Below are positions 18,075 to 26,143 of a stretch of 64,000 nt of DNA, one piece after another. A program made the position numbers and the translations under genes. Under the pieces are notes generated by a model. It did no database searches, was not told the DNA's origin, and saw only the letters and a program-made list of their open reading frames with translations. Within the stretch, counting starts at the first letter, position 1. Each line of letters starts with the position of its first letter. Source of the stretch: Flavobacterium aestivum (GTDB taxonomy: Bacteria > Bacteroidota > Bacteroidia > Flavobacteriales > Flavobacteriaceae); NCBI RefSeq assembly GCF_026870175.2, contig NZ_CP113977.2:4154001-4218000 (forward strand), read 5' to 3'.

Positions 18075-18704
18075 ATGGACATCAAACAAATTTTTGAGAA
18101 TAACCGAAAATGGATTATCAAACAACTCCAAACTGATGAGCATTATTTTGAAAAACTCTCAAAAGGACAATCTCCGGAATTTCTTTATATAGGTTGTTCA
18201 GACAGCCGGGTTACGGCCGAAGAACTTATGGGATTGGAACCCGGAGAAGTTTTCGTGCATCGTAACATTGCCAATATGGTTCCTAATACGGATCTAAACT
18301 CCATGTCGGTTATTAATTATGCAGTGGTACAGCTGAAAGTAAATCACATTGTCGTTTGCGGACACTATGGTTGTGGTGGTGTACTTGCTGCCATGCAACA
18401 ATCAGATTTGGGAATATTAAATCCATGGCTAAGAAACATTAGGGATGTTTACCGAATTCATCAGGAAACACTTGATGCTATAACCAATGAAGAAGAAAAA
18501 TATAAAAAGCTAGTCGAATTGAACGTACAGGAACAATGCATCAATGTCATTAAAACTGCCGAAGTTCAAAGAGCATTCAGAGAAAGAGATTTAAGAGTTT
18601 ATGGATGGATTTTTGATATCCATAGTGGGCAATTAATTGACCTTAACATCAACTTTACTGAAATATTGAAAGATATTACCAAAATTTACAAAATATCAGA
18701 CTAA
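18075..18704 (+). CDS. can: Beta-class carbonic anhydrase
   Basis: This 209-residue enzyme interconverts CO2 and bicarbonate in the cytosol. Zinc ligands Cys41, His97 and Cys100 are visible, with the Asp43-Arg45 dyad in CSDSR and the HYGCGG motif. Length and motifs match the Can type. It follows the methyltransferase closely. Confidence 0.95.
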   Translation: MDIKQIFENNRKWIIKQLQTDEHYFEKLSKGQSPEFLYIGCSDSRVTAEELMGLEPGEVFVHRNIANMVPNTDLNSMSVINYAVVQLKVNHIVVCGHYGCGGVLAAMQQSDLGILNPWLRNIRDVYRIHQETLDAITNEEEKYKKLVELNVQEQCINVIKTAEVQRAFRERDLRVYGWIFDIHSGQLIDLNINFTEILKDITKIYKISD

Positions 18705-18758
18705 TAATCTATTCCCCCAAATATTTTACTTCCTTAAAAATTCTTTTGCAATTAGGAT

Positions 18759-18789
18759 AAAAAAAAAGACAGTCACCCCCATGACTGTC
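18759..18789 (-). terminator. Minus-strand terminator of an orphan transcript
   Basis: The 8-bp stem GACAGTCA/TGACTGTC with a 6-base loop is followed on the minus strand by nine T residues. No annotated minus-strand gene ends here; the nearest plus-strand gene stops at 18704 and has no T-run on its own strand after this hairpin. Confidence 0.85.
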
Positions 18790-18932
18790 AATTTCCATTT
18801 TGAATTAGTAAATCTTTATACTTTAATTCACATCTTAACTTCCATCGATCAACTTCAAGTTTGACTGAATGCAAGTCATCAAAATAAAAAGTTTTATAAC
18901 TAATAATCTATTATTTAAAACTTAAAACTTTT
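18759..18932 (-). ncRNA. Probable small RNA, about 170 nt
   Basis: A complete minus-strand promoter (18939-18968) and a strong intrinsic terminator frame this stretch, which has no convincing ORF. The longest reading frame is 14 codons (MTCIQSNLKLIDGS). Near the 5' end the RNA can fold AAAAGTTTT with AAAACTTTT around an inner TAATAGATTATTA, and the 3' end is the terminator hairpin. I do not recognise an Rfam family. A regulatory sRNA or a very small peptide mRNA fits. The 5' end is inferred from the promoter spacing. Confidence 0.6.
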
Positions 18933-18938
18933 ATAGTA

Positions 18939-18968
18939 CAAACATAATGCATAAAATTTAAACTACAA
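18939..18968 (-). promoter_or_regulatory. Promoter of the orphan small RNA
   Basis: On the minus strand TTG (18966-18968) lies exactly 19 bases before TATGTTTG (18939-18946), a full match to the Bacteroidota sigma-A consensus. Confidence 0.7.
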
Positions 18969-18989
18969 AAAAAAATATCGTTAAAATTC

Positions 18990-19437
18990 AATTTTTATCG
19001 ACAAAATACATCTTTTTAAATTATTAACACCTTTTTACCTATATAAATGGATATTAAAAATCCAATTCTATTAATTTAAACGCCCCTAATTTATTAAAAA
19101 GTTTCGTATATTTCATAATAAAAAAGCAACCATTACTTAACTGTAGTTCTTTCTTTTTATTGTAAAACAATACTTCTTTATGTATTAATTGCACTTTACC
19201 TCAATCGTCAGAATCTTTTTTTCATTTTAAGCAGCATCAAAAACTGCATGTAAATAATACCATTTCATTCGCTTCAAATAAATAGACTGAAAGATATTTG
19301 ATTCAAATTACAGCTTCTCGGAATCACATTAAACTCAATAAACTGTAACAAAAATCAATTTAAATCTACCTATTACCAATTCAAAAGTCTTTTGTACTTT
19401 TAAAATCGAAAACAACAATCTGCAATAGTAAATCCTA
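18990..19437. other. Gene-free AT-rich spacer
   Basis: This is very AT-rich sequence before the LolD-type gene. I see no supported ORF, RNA gene or hairpin. TACTTTTA at about 19396 may be a weak -7 element for the next gene. Confidence 0.5.
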
Positions 19438-20124
19438 ATGAAAGACCTGCTTATAAAAATTAGCCATATCAAACGAAATTTTGCACTAGGAAGCGAAACT
19501 GTACATGTATTAAAAGGTATTGATTTAGAAATTAAAAAAGGGGAATATGTAGCATTGATGGGGCCTTCCGGTTCCGGAAAATCTACTTTAATGAATTTAT
19601 TAGGTTGCCTAGATACTCCAACTTCTGGCACTTATATTCTAAATGGTAAAAATGTGAGCCATATGAAAGACGATGAGCTGGCCGAAATTAGAAACAAAGA
19701 AATCGGTTTTGTTTTTCAGACATTCAACTTACTGCCTAGAACAACAGCCTTAGATAATGTTGCTTTACCAATGATTTACGCAGGTTGTTCTAAAGCCGAA
19801 AGAAATATTAGGGCAACCGAAGTACTAAATCAAGTAAATTTGGGTGATAGAATGGATCATCAACCCAACCAACTCTCTGGAGGGCAACGCCAGCGTGTGG
19901 CCATCGCCAGAGCATTAGTAAACAAACCTTCTATCATTCTTGCTGATGAGCCTACTGGAAATCTTGACAGTAAAACTTCATTAGAAATCATGAAACTTTT
20001 TGGCGATATTCATGCCAATGGAAACACCGTTATTTTAGTAACCCACGAAGAAGAAATTGCTGCGTATGCACATCGAGTAATTCGTTTGAGAGACGGAAGG
20101 ATTGAAAGCGATACCTCAAAATAG
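19438..20124 (+). CDS. ABC transporter ATP-binding protein, LolD/MacB type
   Basis: This is a 228-residue ATPase with Walker [10 protein letters not shown] at 42-50, [15 protein letters not shown] near 145, Walker [14 protein letters not shown] and a switch His in THEEE. The sequence groups with LolD/MacB/FtsE-type ATPases, which pair with FtsX/MacB-like permeases in lipoprotein trafficking or export. No permease gene is adjacent, so its partner is encoded elsewhere. Confidence 0.9.
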   Translation: MKDLLIKISHIKRNFALGSETVHVLKGIDLEIKKGEYVALMGPSGSGKSTLMNLLGCLDTPTSGTYILNGKNVSHMKDDELAEIRNKEIGFVFQTFNLLPRTTALDNVALPMIYAGCSKAERNIRATEVLNQVNLGDRMDHQPNQLSGGQRQRVAIARALVNKPSIILADEPTGNLDSKTSLEIMKLFGDIHANGNTVILVTHEEEIAAYAHRVIRLRDGRIESDTSK

Positions 20125-20198
20125 TCTATACTCCTAGGTTATTGAATTAACCTAAATAAACAAATACACAAATTACCTATTAAATTTAGAAACTAAAA

Positions 20199-21056
20199 AT
20201 GAAAATTGGCTTATTAACCTGCGAGAAACTCCCTGAATTAACCCTCGCAGACCAACAATTGATTCCTGAACTAGCAAAACACAACATTATTGCAAAAGCA
20301 GTAATTTGGAATGATAAAAAAATAGATTGGAACGACTTTGATTATTTAATTTTCCGTAACACTTGGGATTATTTTGAGAAAGAAACAGAATTTAATCTTT
20401 GGCTTGACCAAATAGAGAAATTGGAAATCAAAACACTCAATGCTATTGAAATCATTAAACAAAATAAGCATAAATTCTATTTACAAGAAATGGAAAAGCA
20501 AGGAATTACCATACTTCCTACCATTTTCATTGACAAAAAGACAAACCTAAATTTAACAGAAATACTACCAAAACATTGGGCGAAAGCAGTTATAAAACCT
20601 GCATTTTCTGGAGGCGCGTATCTCACATCAGTTTTTGATGCATCAGCAATAGAAGAAACGAATGATGAATACACCAAAATAGCAGAAGAAAAAGAATTGC
20701 TTTTACAGGAATTCATGCCTGAGATTCAAACATTGGGAGAAACCTCTTTTATCTTTTTCAATAAAAAATTCTCTCATGCCATCAATAAAAAACCAATTGA
20801 TGGTGATTTTAGAGTACAATCACAGTTTGGAGGAAAATACAATTTAATCCAACCAAGCCAAGAATTAATAGATAAAGCCCAAAAAGTCGTGAATACTTTT
20901 CAAGACAAATTATTATATGCGCGAGTTGATGGAATTGTAATTGATACCGAATTACATTTAATGGAAATAGAATGCATTGAACCCGATTTGTATTTTGAAC
21001 TTAGTGAGGGCGCGTTGCAAAGGTTTGTCGCTTCAATAATCGAATTAATACAGTAA
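20199..21056 (+). CDS. ATP-grasp domain protein
   Basis: This is a 285-residue cytosolic protein. Residues 1-95 form a preATP-grasp-like part with FRNTWDYF. From about 100 the ATP-grasp fold shows NKHKFYLQEM, the nucleotide-binding VIKPAFSGGA near 127, LLQEFMPEI near 168 and the metal-binding MEIECIEPDLYFEL near 255. The family ligates a carboxylate to an amine or thiol (as in glutathione synthetase); the substrate here is unknown. It lies between the LolD-type ATPase gene and the cobalamin adenosyltransferase gene, all on plus. Confidence 0.8.
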   Translation: MKIGLLTCEKLPELTLADQQLIPELAKHNIIAKAVIWNDKKIDWNDFDYLIFRNTWDYFEKETEFNLWLDQIEKLEIKTLNAIEIIKQNKHKFYLQEMEKQGITILPTIFIDKKTNLNLTEILPKHWAKAVIKPAFSGGAYLTSVFDASAIEETNDEYTKIAEEKELLLQEFMPEIQTLGETSFIFFNKKFSHAINKKPIDGDFRVQSQFGGKYNLIQPSQELIDKAQKVVNTFQDKLLYARVDGIVIDTELHLMEIECIEPDLYFELSEGALQRFVASIIELIQ

Positions 21057-21108
21057 TTTTGTTTTTAAATCTAACTAGAGACTTCTAATCAAAATCTAAA
21101 ATATAGAA

Positions 21109-21678
21109 ATGAAAGTATATACTAAAACAGGAGATAAAGGTACTACTGCCCTTTTTGGCGGAACTCGCGTTCCAAAAGATCATATCCGAATAGAAAGCTA
21201 CGGTACGGTTGACGAACTGAATTCCTACATTGGCCTTATTCGTGACCAAGAAATGAATTCCCATTACAAAGATATCCTGATTGAAATTCAAGATCGTTTA
21301 TTTACCGTTGGAGCAATTCTAGCAACACCTCCAGAAAAAGAAGTAATGAAAAATGGTGAACTACGCTTGAAAAAATTAGGAATAACCGAAAAAGATATTC
21401 AATTATTAGAAAATGAAATAGACACTATGGAGGAAGAGCTCCCGCCAATGACCCATTTTGTCTTGCCTGGCGGACACCAAACGGTGTCATATTGTCATAT
21501 TGCACGTTGTGTTTGCCGCCGTGCAGAGCGTTTGGCAGTACATTTAAGCCATAATGAACCCGTTGCAGAAATAGCTATTAAATATTTAAACCGACTTTCT
21601 GACTATCTTTTTGTCTTGGCACGAAAGTTGTCTCATGATTTACATGCTGAAGAAGTAAAATGGATTCCTAGAAAATAA
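21109..21678 (+). CDS. Cob(I)alamin adenosyltransferase, PduO type
   Basis: This 189-residue enzyme transfers adenosyl from ATP to cob(I)alamin. The N-terminal TKTGDKGTTALFGG is the ATP-binding loop, followed by ESYGTVDELNSYIG. The C-terminal helices hold FVLPGG, CRRAER and LNRLSDYLFVLAR. Length fits stand-alone PduO-type enzymes. I saw no cobalamin riboswitch upstream. It provides coenzyme B12 for mutases encoded elsewhere. Confidence 0.93.
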   Translation: MKVYTKTGDKGTTALFGGTRVPKDHIRIESYGTVDELNSYIGLIRDQEMNSHYKDILIEIQDRLFTVGAILATPPEKEVMKNGELRLKKLGITEKDIQLLENEIDTMEEELPPMTHFVLPGGHQTVSYCHIARCVCRRAERLAVHLSHNEPVAEIAIKYLNRLSDYLFVLARKLSHDLHAEEVKWIPRK

Positions 21679-21689
21679 GATCCGAATTG

Positions 21690-21724
21690 GCAAACAACCA
21701 AGAATGTGTGTTTGCAACTTTTTT
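21690..21724 (+). terminator. Terminator after the adenosyltransferase gene
   Basis: GCAAAC pairs with GTTTGC around a 14-base loop and a six-T run follows. A second hairpin (TTCCAGC/GCTGGAA, about 21734-21753) lies just downstream without a T-run. Confidence 0.55.
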
Positions 21725-21834
21725 AGAATATATTTCCAGCTTCATGGCTGGAATATACTATAATTCAGACAACAAACAGGGCTATAGTCCGAAAATTCGT
21801 TCTTATCTTTTTTAAAAAATAAATCATTTTTTAC

Positions 21835-21864
21835 TTGTCTTTTTCAGTAAAAAATTTATTTTTG
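21835..21864 (+). promoter_or_regulatory. Promoter of the DUF2795 gene
   Basis: TTG at 21835-21837 is 19 bases before TATTTTTG (21857-21864), a full Bacteroidota-type promoter 21 bases upstream of the ATG. Confidence 0.7.
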
Positions 21865-21884
21865 CACAAACTAAATCGACAAAT

Positions 21885-22106
21885 ATGTATTGGACATTAG
21901 AATTAGCATCATATTTAAGCGATGCGCCGTGGCCTGCTAACAAAGACGAACTTATTGACTACGCTATTAGAGCAGGTGCTCCATTAGAAGTAGTAGAAAA
22001 CCTTCAATCTATCGAGGATGAAGGTGAGATATATGAATCAATGGAAGAAATTTGGCCAGATTATCCTACAGACGAAGACTATCTTTGGAATGAGGATGAA
22101 TATTAA
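21885..22106 (+). CDS. DUF2795 family small protein
   Basis: This is a 73-residue acidic protein. The segment LASYLSDAPWPANKDELIDYA and the following helix fit DUF2795, and the C-terminus is rich in Asp and Glu (YPTDEDYLWNEDEY). The function is unknown. It has its own promoter and terminator and lies just before secA. Confidence 0.8.
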   Translation: MYWTLELASYLSDAPWPANKDELIDYAIRAGAPLEVVENLQSIEDEGEIYESMEEIWPDYPTDEDYLWNEDEY

Positions 22107-22120
22107 AAAGTATACCAAGA

Positions 22121-22148
22121 AAAAGTCTCAAAAGAGGCTTTTTTTTTG
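22121..22148 (+). terminator. Terminator after the DUF2795 gene
   Basis: AAAAAGTCTC and GAGGCTTTTT form a short stem with an AAAA loop and a run of nine T. Confidence 0.75.
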
Positions 22149-22191
22149 TTTAAATTTACAGAGTTATATAAAATAGAAATAAAAATAGATC

Positions 22192-25100
22192 ATGAGTTTC
22201 ATAAACAGTATTATTAAAATCTTTGTTGGGGACAAATCTGAGAAAGATGTCAAAGCTTTACAACCGTACTTAAACAAAATAAAAACATTTGAAGGTCCTT
22301 TACAGGCTTTATCAAATGATGAGTTAAGAGCTCGCACCACTTTCTTTAAAGAAAAAATAAAACAAGCTCGTGCCGAAAAAGATGCAAAAATTGCCGCACT
22401 TCAAGTTGAGGTAGACAGTATTGAAGACATTGACAAACGCGAAGATATTTATAATGCTATTGATACTCTAGAAAAAGAAGCTTACGATATCTCTGAAAAA
22501 ACATTGATGGAAATTCTTCCAGAAGCTTTTTCTGTTGTTAAAGAAACTGCAAGACGTTTCAAAGAAAATACACAAATAACTGTAACTGCAACTGCAAAAG
22601 ACAGAGAACTTTCTGCAACAAAAAGCTATATCACCCTTGATGGTGACAACGCACTTTGGGCAAACACATGGAATGCAGCAGGAAAACAAATCACTTGGGA
22701 CATGATTCATTATGATGTTCAATTGATTGGTGGAATGGTGTTACATGAAGGTAAAGTTGCCGAAATGCAAACTGGAGAAGGTAAAACATTGGTAGCTACA
22801 TTACCATTATACCTAAATGCCTTGACTGGAAACGGTGTACATCTAGTAACTGTGAATGATTACTTAGCAAAACGTGATAGTAGCTGGAAAGCTCCTTTAT
22901 TTGAATTTCACGGATTGACAGTTGATTGTATAGACAATCACCAACCAAGTTCAGAAGGAAGAAAAAATGCTTATAACGCAGATATAACTTACGGTACCAA
23001 TAACGAATTTGGTTTTGACTACCTAAGAGACAACATGGCACATTCGCCAGAAGATTTAGTTCAAAGAAAACACAATTATGCTATTGTAGATGAGGTCGAT
23101 TCAGTTTTAATTGATGATGCTCGTACTCCTCTTATTATTTCAGGACCAGTACCACAAGGAGATCGTCATGAATTTAATGAGTTGAAACCAAAAATCGAAA
23201 ACTTAGTGGCGTTACAACGCCAATTAGCAAATGGATTCCTTGCCGAAGCAAAAAAATTAATCAAAGAAGGAAACACTAAAGATGGTGGTTTCTTATTATT
23301 GAGAGCTTATAGAAGTTTACCAAAAAACAAAGCTTTAATTAAATTTTTGAGTGAAGAAGGAATTAAACAATTACTTCAAAAAACTGAAAATCAATACATG
23401 CAGGATAACAATCGCGAAATGCATAAAATTGATGAAGCACTGTATTTTGTAATTGAAGAAAAAAACAATCAAGTTGGCCTAACAGACAATGGAATCAAAT
23501 TCCTTTCTGGAGATACTGATGCTGACTTTTTTATACTTCCAGACATTGGAACAGAAATCGCTGCTATCGAAAAGAAAAAATTAGACAAAGATGCAGAGGC
23601 TGAAGAAAAAGAAAGATTATTCCAAGATTTTGGTGTAAAAAGCGAACGTATTCACACATTAACACAACTTCTTAAAGCGTATAGCCTTTTTGAAAAAGAT
23701 GTAGAATACGTAATCATCGACAATAAAGTCATGATCGTAGACGAACAAACAGGTCGTATCATGGATGGTCGTCGTTATTCTGATGGTTTGCACCAAGCTA
23801 TTGAAGCCAAAGAAAACGTAAAAATCGAAGCTGCTACACAAACATTTGCAACTGTTACTTTGCAAAACTATTTCAGAATGTACAACAAATTAGGTGGTAT
23901 GACTGGAACAGCTGTAACTGAAGCTGGTGAATTATGGCAAATCTACAAACTAGATGTGGTAGAGATTCCTACTAACAAACCAATGGCTCGTCTAGACAAA
24001 GAAGATTATATATACAAAACAACTCGTGAGAAATTTAATGCTGTAATCGAGGACGTAACAGAATTATCAAAAGCAGGAAGACCAGTTCTTATTGGAACAA
24101 CTTCTGTTGAGATTTCAGAGTTATTAAGCAGAATGTTGAAAATGCGTGGTGTAACACACAACGTATTGAATGCGAAAATGCACAAACAAGAAGCGCAAAT
24201 CGTAGAAGAAGCAGGAAAAGCTGGTGTGGTAACTATCGCTACCAACATGGCAGGTCGTGGTACCGATATCAAATTAACCCCTGAAGTAAAAGCAGCTGGA
24301 GGTTTAGCAATTGTTGGTACAGAACGTCATGACTCTCGTCGTGTAGACCGTCAGTTACGTGGTCGTGCAGGACGTCAGGGTGATGTGGGAAGCTCTCAGT
24401 TTTATGTTTCTCTTGAGGATAACCTAATGCGTTTATTTGGTTCTGAAAGAGTGGCCAAAGTAATGGATAGAATGGGTCTTCAAGAAGGAGAAGTGATTCA
24501 ACACTCTATGATGACCAAATCTATCGAACGTGCTCAGAAAAAAGTAGAAGAAAACAATTTTGGTGTTCGTAAACGTTTATTAGAATATGATGACGTAATG
24601 AATGCACAACGTGAAGTAGTATACAAACGTCGTCGTCATGCATTGTTCGGAGAGCGTCTAAAACTAGATATCGCGAATATGCTTTACGATACTTGCGAAC
24701 TAATTGTAAATGATAATAAAGCCAGAAATAACTTCAAAGATTTTGAATTTGATATTATTCGTTATTTCTCATTTACTTCACCTGTATCACAAGAAGAATT
24801 TTCTAAATTGACAGAGATTGAAATCACTGGTAAACTTTACAAAGCAACCCTTGGATTTTATACTCAAAAAACAGAAAGAAGTGCTAGAGAAGCATTCCCT
24901 ATCATCAAAAATGTTTATGAAGATAAAAACAACCAATTTGAACGTATTGTAGTTCCTTTTACAGATGGAATAAAATCGTTTAATGTTGTAACTGATTTAA
25001 AGAAAGCATACGAAACAGAAGGTGGTCAATTGGTAGCTGATTTTGAAAAGAACATCACTTTATCTATAGTTGATGAAGCTTGGAAAAAACATTTACGCAA

Positions 25101-25536
25101 AATGGACGAACTGAAACAATCAGTTCAGTTAGCCGTTCACGAACAAAAAGATCCATTGCTTATTTACAAATTAGAAGCATTCAACTTGTTCAGATCAATG
25201 TTGGATAATATCAATAAAGAAGTAATTTCATTCTTATTCAAAGGAGATTTACCTGCTCAAAATGCACCAGTTATTGAAGAAGCAAGAATCGAACGTCAAG
25301 TAGAGGATTATAAATTGACTAAAGATGAGATTCCAAATAGCGAAAACATCAATCGTGAAGCCGGAGAAACTCAACAACGTCAAGTTACGGAAACTATCGT
25401 TCGTGATATGCCAAAAATCAATCGTAATGACAATGTAACGATTAAACAAGTGGCTACAGGAAAAACCGAAACCATGAAATATAAAAAAGCAGAAACTCTA
25501 TTATCTTCTGGAGAATGGGTAATTGTAAATGAATAA
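22192..25536 (+). CDS. secA: Preprotein translocase ATPase SecA
   Basis: This is a 1114-residue cytosolic and membrane-associated motor that drives secreted proteins through SecYEG. Walker A TGEGKT is at about 194-199 and the Walker B/DEAD-like VDEVDS near 298. Helicase II motifs ATNMAGRGTDIKL and RQLRGRAGRQGD are near 683 and 717. It is about 200 residues longer than E. coli SecA, with inserted segments near 330-420, typical of Bacteroidota. The C-terminal zinc Cys motif of E. coli SecA is absent; the protein ends in KKAETLLSSGEWVIVNE. Confidence 0.98.
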   Translation: MSFINSIIKIFVGDKSEKDVKALQPYLNKIKTFEGPLQALSNDELRARTTFFKEKIKQARAEKDAKIAALQVEVDSIEDIDKREDIYNAIDTLEKEAYDISEKTLMEILPEAFSVVKETARRFKENTQITVTATAKDRELSATKSYITLDGDNALWANTWNAAGKQITWDMIHYDVQLIGGMVLHEGKVAEMQTGEGKTLVATLPLYLNALTGNGVHLVTVNDYLAKRDSSWKAPLFEFHGLTVDCIDNHQPSSEGRKNAYNADITYGTNNEFGFDYLRDNMAHSPEDLVQRKHNYAIVDEVDSVLIDDARTPLIISGPVPQGDRHEFNELKPKIENLVALQRQLANGFLAEAKKLIKEGNTKDGGFLLLRAYRSLPKNKALIKFLSEEGIKQLLQKTENQYMQDNNREMHKIDEALYFVIEEKNNQVGLTDNGIKFLSGDTDADFFILPDIGTEIAAIEKKKLDKDAEAEEKERLFQDFGVKSERIHTLTQLLKAYSLFEKDVEYVIIDNKVMIVDEQTGRIMDGRRYSDGLHQAIEAKENVKIEAATQTFATVTLQNYFRMYNKLGGMTGTAVTEAGELWQIYKLDVVEIPTNKPMARLDKEDYIYKTTREKFNAVIEDVTELSKAGRPVLIGTTSVEISELLSRMLKMRGVTHNVLNAKMHKQEAQIVEEAGKAGVVTIATNMAGRGTDIKLTPEVKAAGGLAIVGTERHDSRRVDRQLRGRAGRQGDVGSSQFYVSLEDNLMRLFGSERVAKVMDRMGLQEGEVIQHSMMTKSIERAQKKVEENNFGVRKRLLEYDDVMNAQREVVYKRRRHALFGERLKLDIANMLYDTCELIVNDNKARNNFKDFEFDIIRYFSFTSPVSQEEFSKLTEIEITGKLYKATLGFYTQKTERSAREAFPIIKNVYEDKNNQFERIVVPFTDGIKSFNVVTDLKKAYETEGGQLVADFEKNITLSIVDEAWKKHLRKMDELKQSVQLAVHEQKDPLLIYKLEAFNLFRSMLDNINKEVISFLFKGDLPAQNAPVIEEARIERQVEDYKLTKDEIPNSENINREAGETQQRQVTETIVRDMPKINRNDNVTIKQVATGKTETMKYKKAETLLSSGEWVIVNE

Positions 25537-25557
25537 TATTTCAGTTTAAATAACTTC

Positions 25558-25597
25558 AAAATCCTCAACTATCAAAAAAAATAGTTGGGGATTTTTT
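25558..25597 (+). terminator. Terminator after secA
   Basis: AAATCCTCAACTAT pairs with ATAGTTGGGGATTT (one G-T pair) around an A-rich loop, with a T6 tail. Confidence 0.85.
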
Positions 25598-25638
25598 GTT
25601 TGATGATAAATATCATAATTCATATATAAAACTTAGTG

Positions 25639-25646
25639 TATATTTG
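25639..25646 (+). promoter_or_regulatory. -7 promoter element of the metal-uptake-like locus
   Basis: TATATTTG matches TAnnTTTG. An ATG at 25658, a few bases later, opens only a 21-codon frame; the real gene reads in another frame. Confidence 0.45.
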
Positions 25647-25703
25647 CATAATAATAAATGACATCCCCTGAGACTATTATATTACATAACACTTTCAATT
25701 CTT

Positions 25704-26039
25704 TTGCTACTCCCTTCGTTTAGCAATATTATCATTTACCTGAATTTCAAAGCGAATCAGGATAAAATCGCGAAAACATTGTGTATTCAAAGAGAGATGA
25801 AAGACAATAAATGTAATGGTAACTGTTATTTATCCAAACAATTAAAAAAAGAGGCTGAAAAAGAAAAACAAGAATCCTCTAATTTAAGAGATAAACAAGA
25901 ATTGGTGTATACACAACCTTTTTTAACGTATAACTTCTCTTCTAATACTATCATCGAAAAAACAAAAATTATGGTTTCAACTTATTGTGAGAAACCTAAA
26001 TCTATAGCTTTTTCTATTTTTCATCCCCCACTCGTATAA
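25704..26039 (+). CDS. Small CNGNCYL-motif protein, possible metal binding
   Basis: This is a 111-residue protein from TTG 25704. The open frame extends upstream to a stop at 25659 and encodes RLLYYITLSILLLLPSFS, a fitting membrane or signal segment, so CTG at 25668 may be the true start. The ATG at 25658 is out of frame, and a frameshift is also possible. The core KANQDKIAKTLCIQREM followed by CNGNCYL matches a Bacteroidota small-protein family with three conserved Cys. The next genes encode a TonB receptor and a Cys-containing propeller, which suggests metal handling, perhaps copper. Function is inferred from context only. Confidence 0.65.
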   Translation: MLLPSFSNIIIYLNFKANQDKIAKTLCIQREMKDNKCNGNCYLSKQLKKEAEKEKQESSNLRDKQELVYTQPFLTYNFSSNTIIEKTKIMVSTYCEKPKSIAFSIFHPPLV

Positions 26040-26143
26040 TTATTTTTTAGTTCATTTCCGTTTCAACACTCTTGAGACACTTTTTTCATGGCTTAAAGTC
26101 AATGAAAAAAAATGATTCTTCATTATAATTCATACAAACAAAA

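Noticed and set aside
21679..21834. Cobalamin riboswitch near the adenosyltransferase gene
   Set aside because: Only simple hairpins lie around the gene, and no B12-box-like sequence was recognised upstream or downstream.
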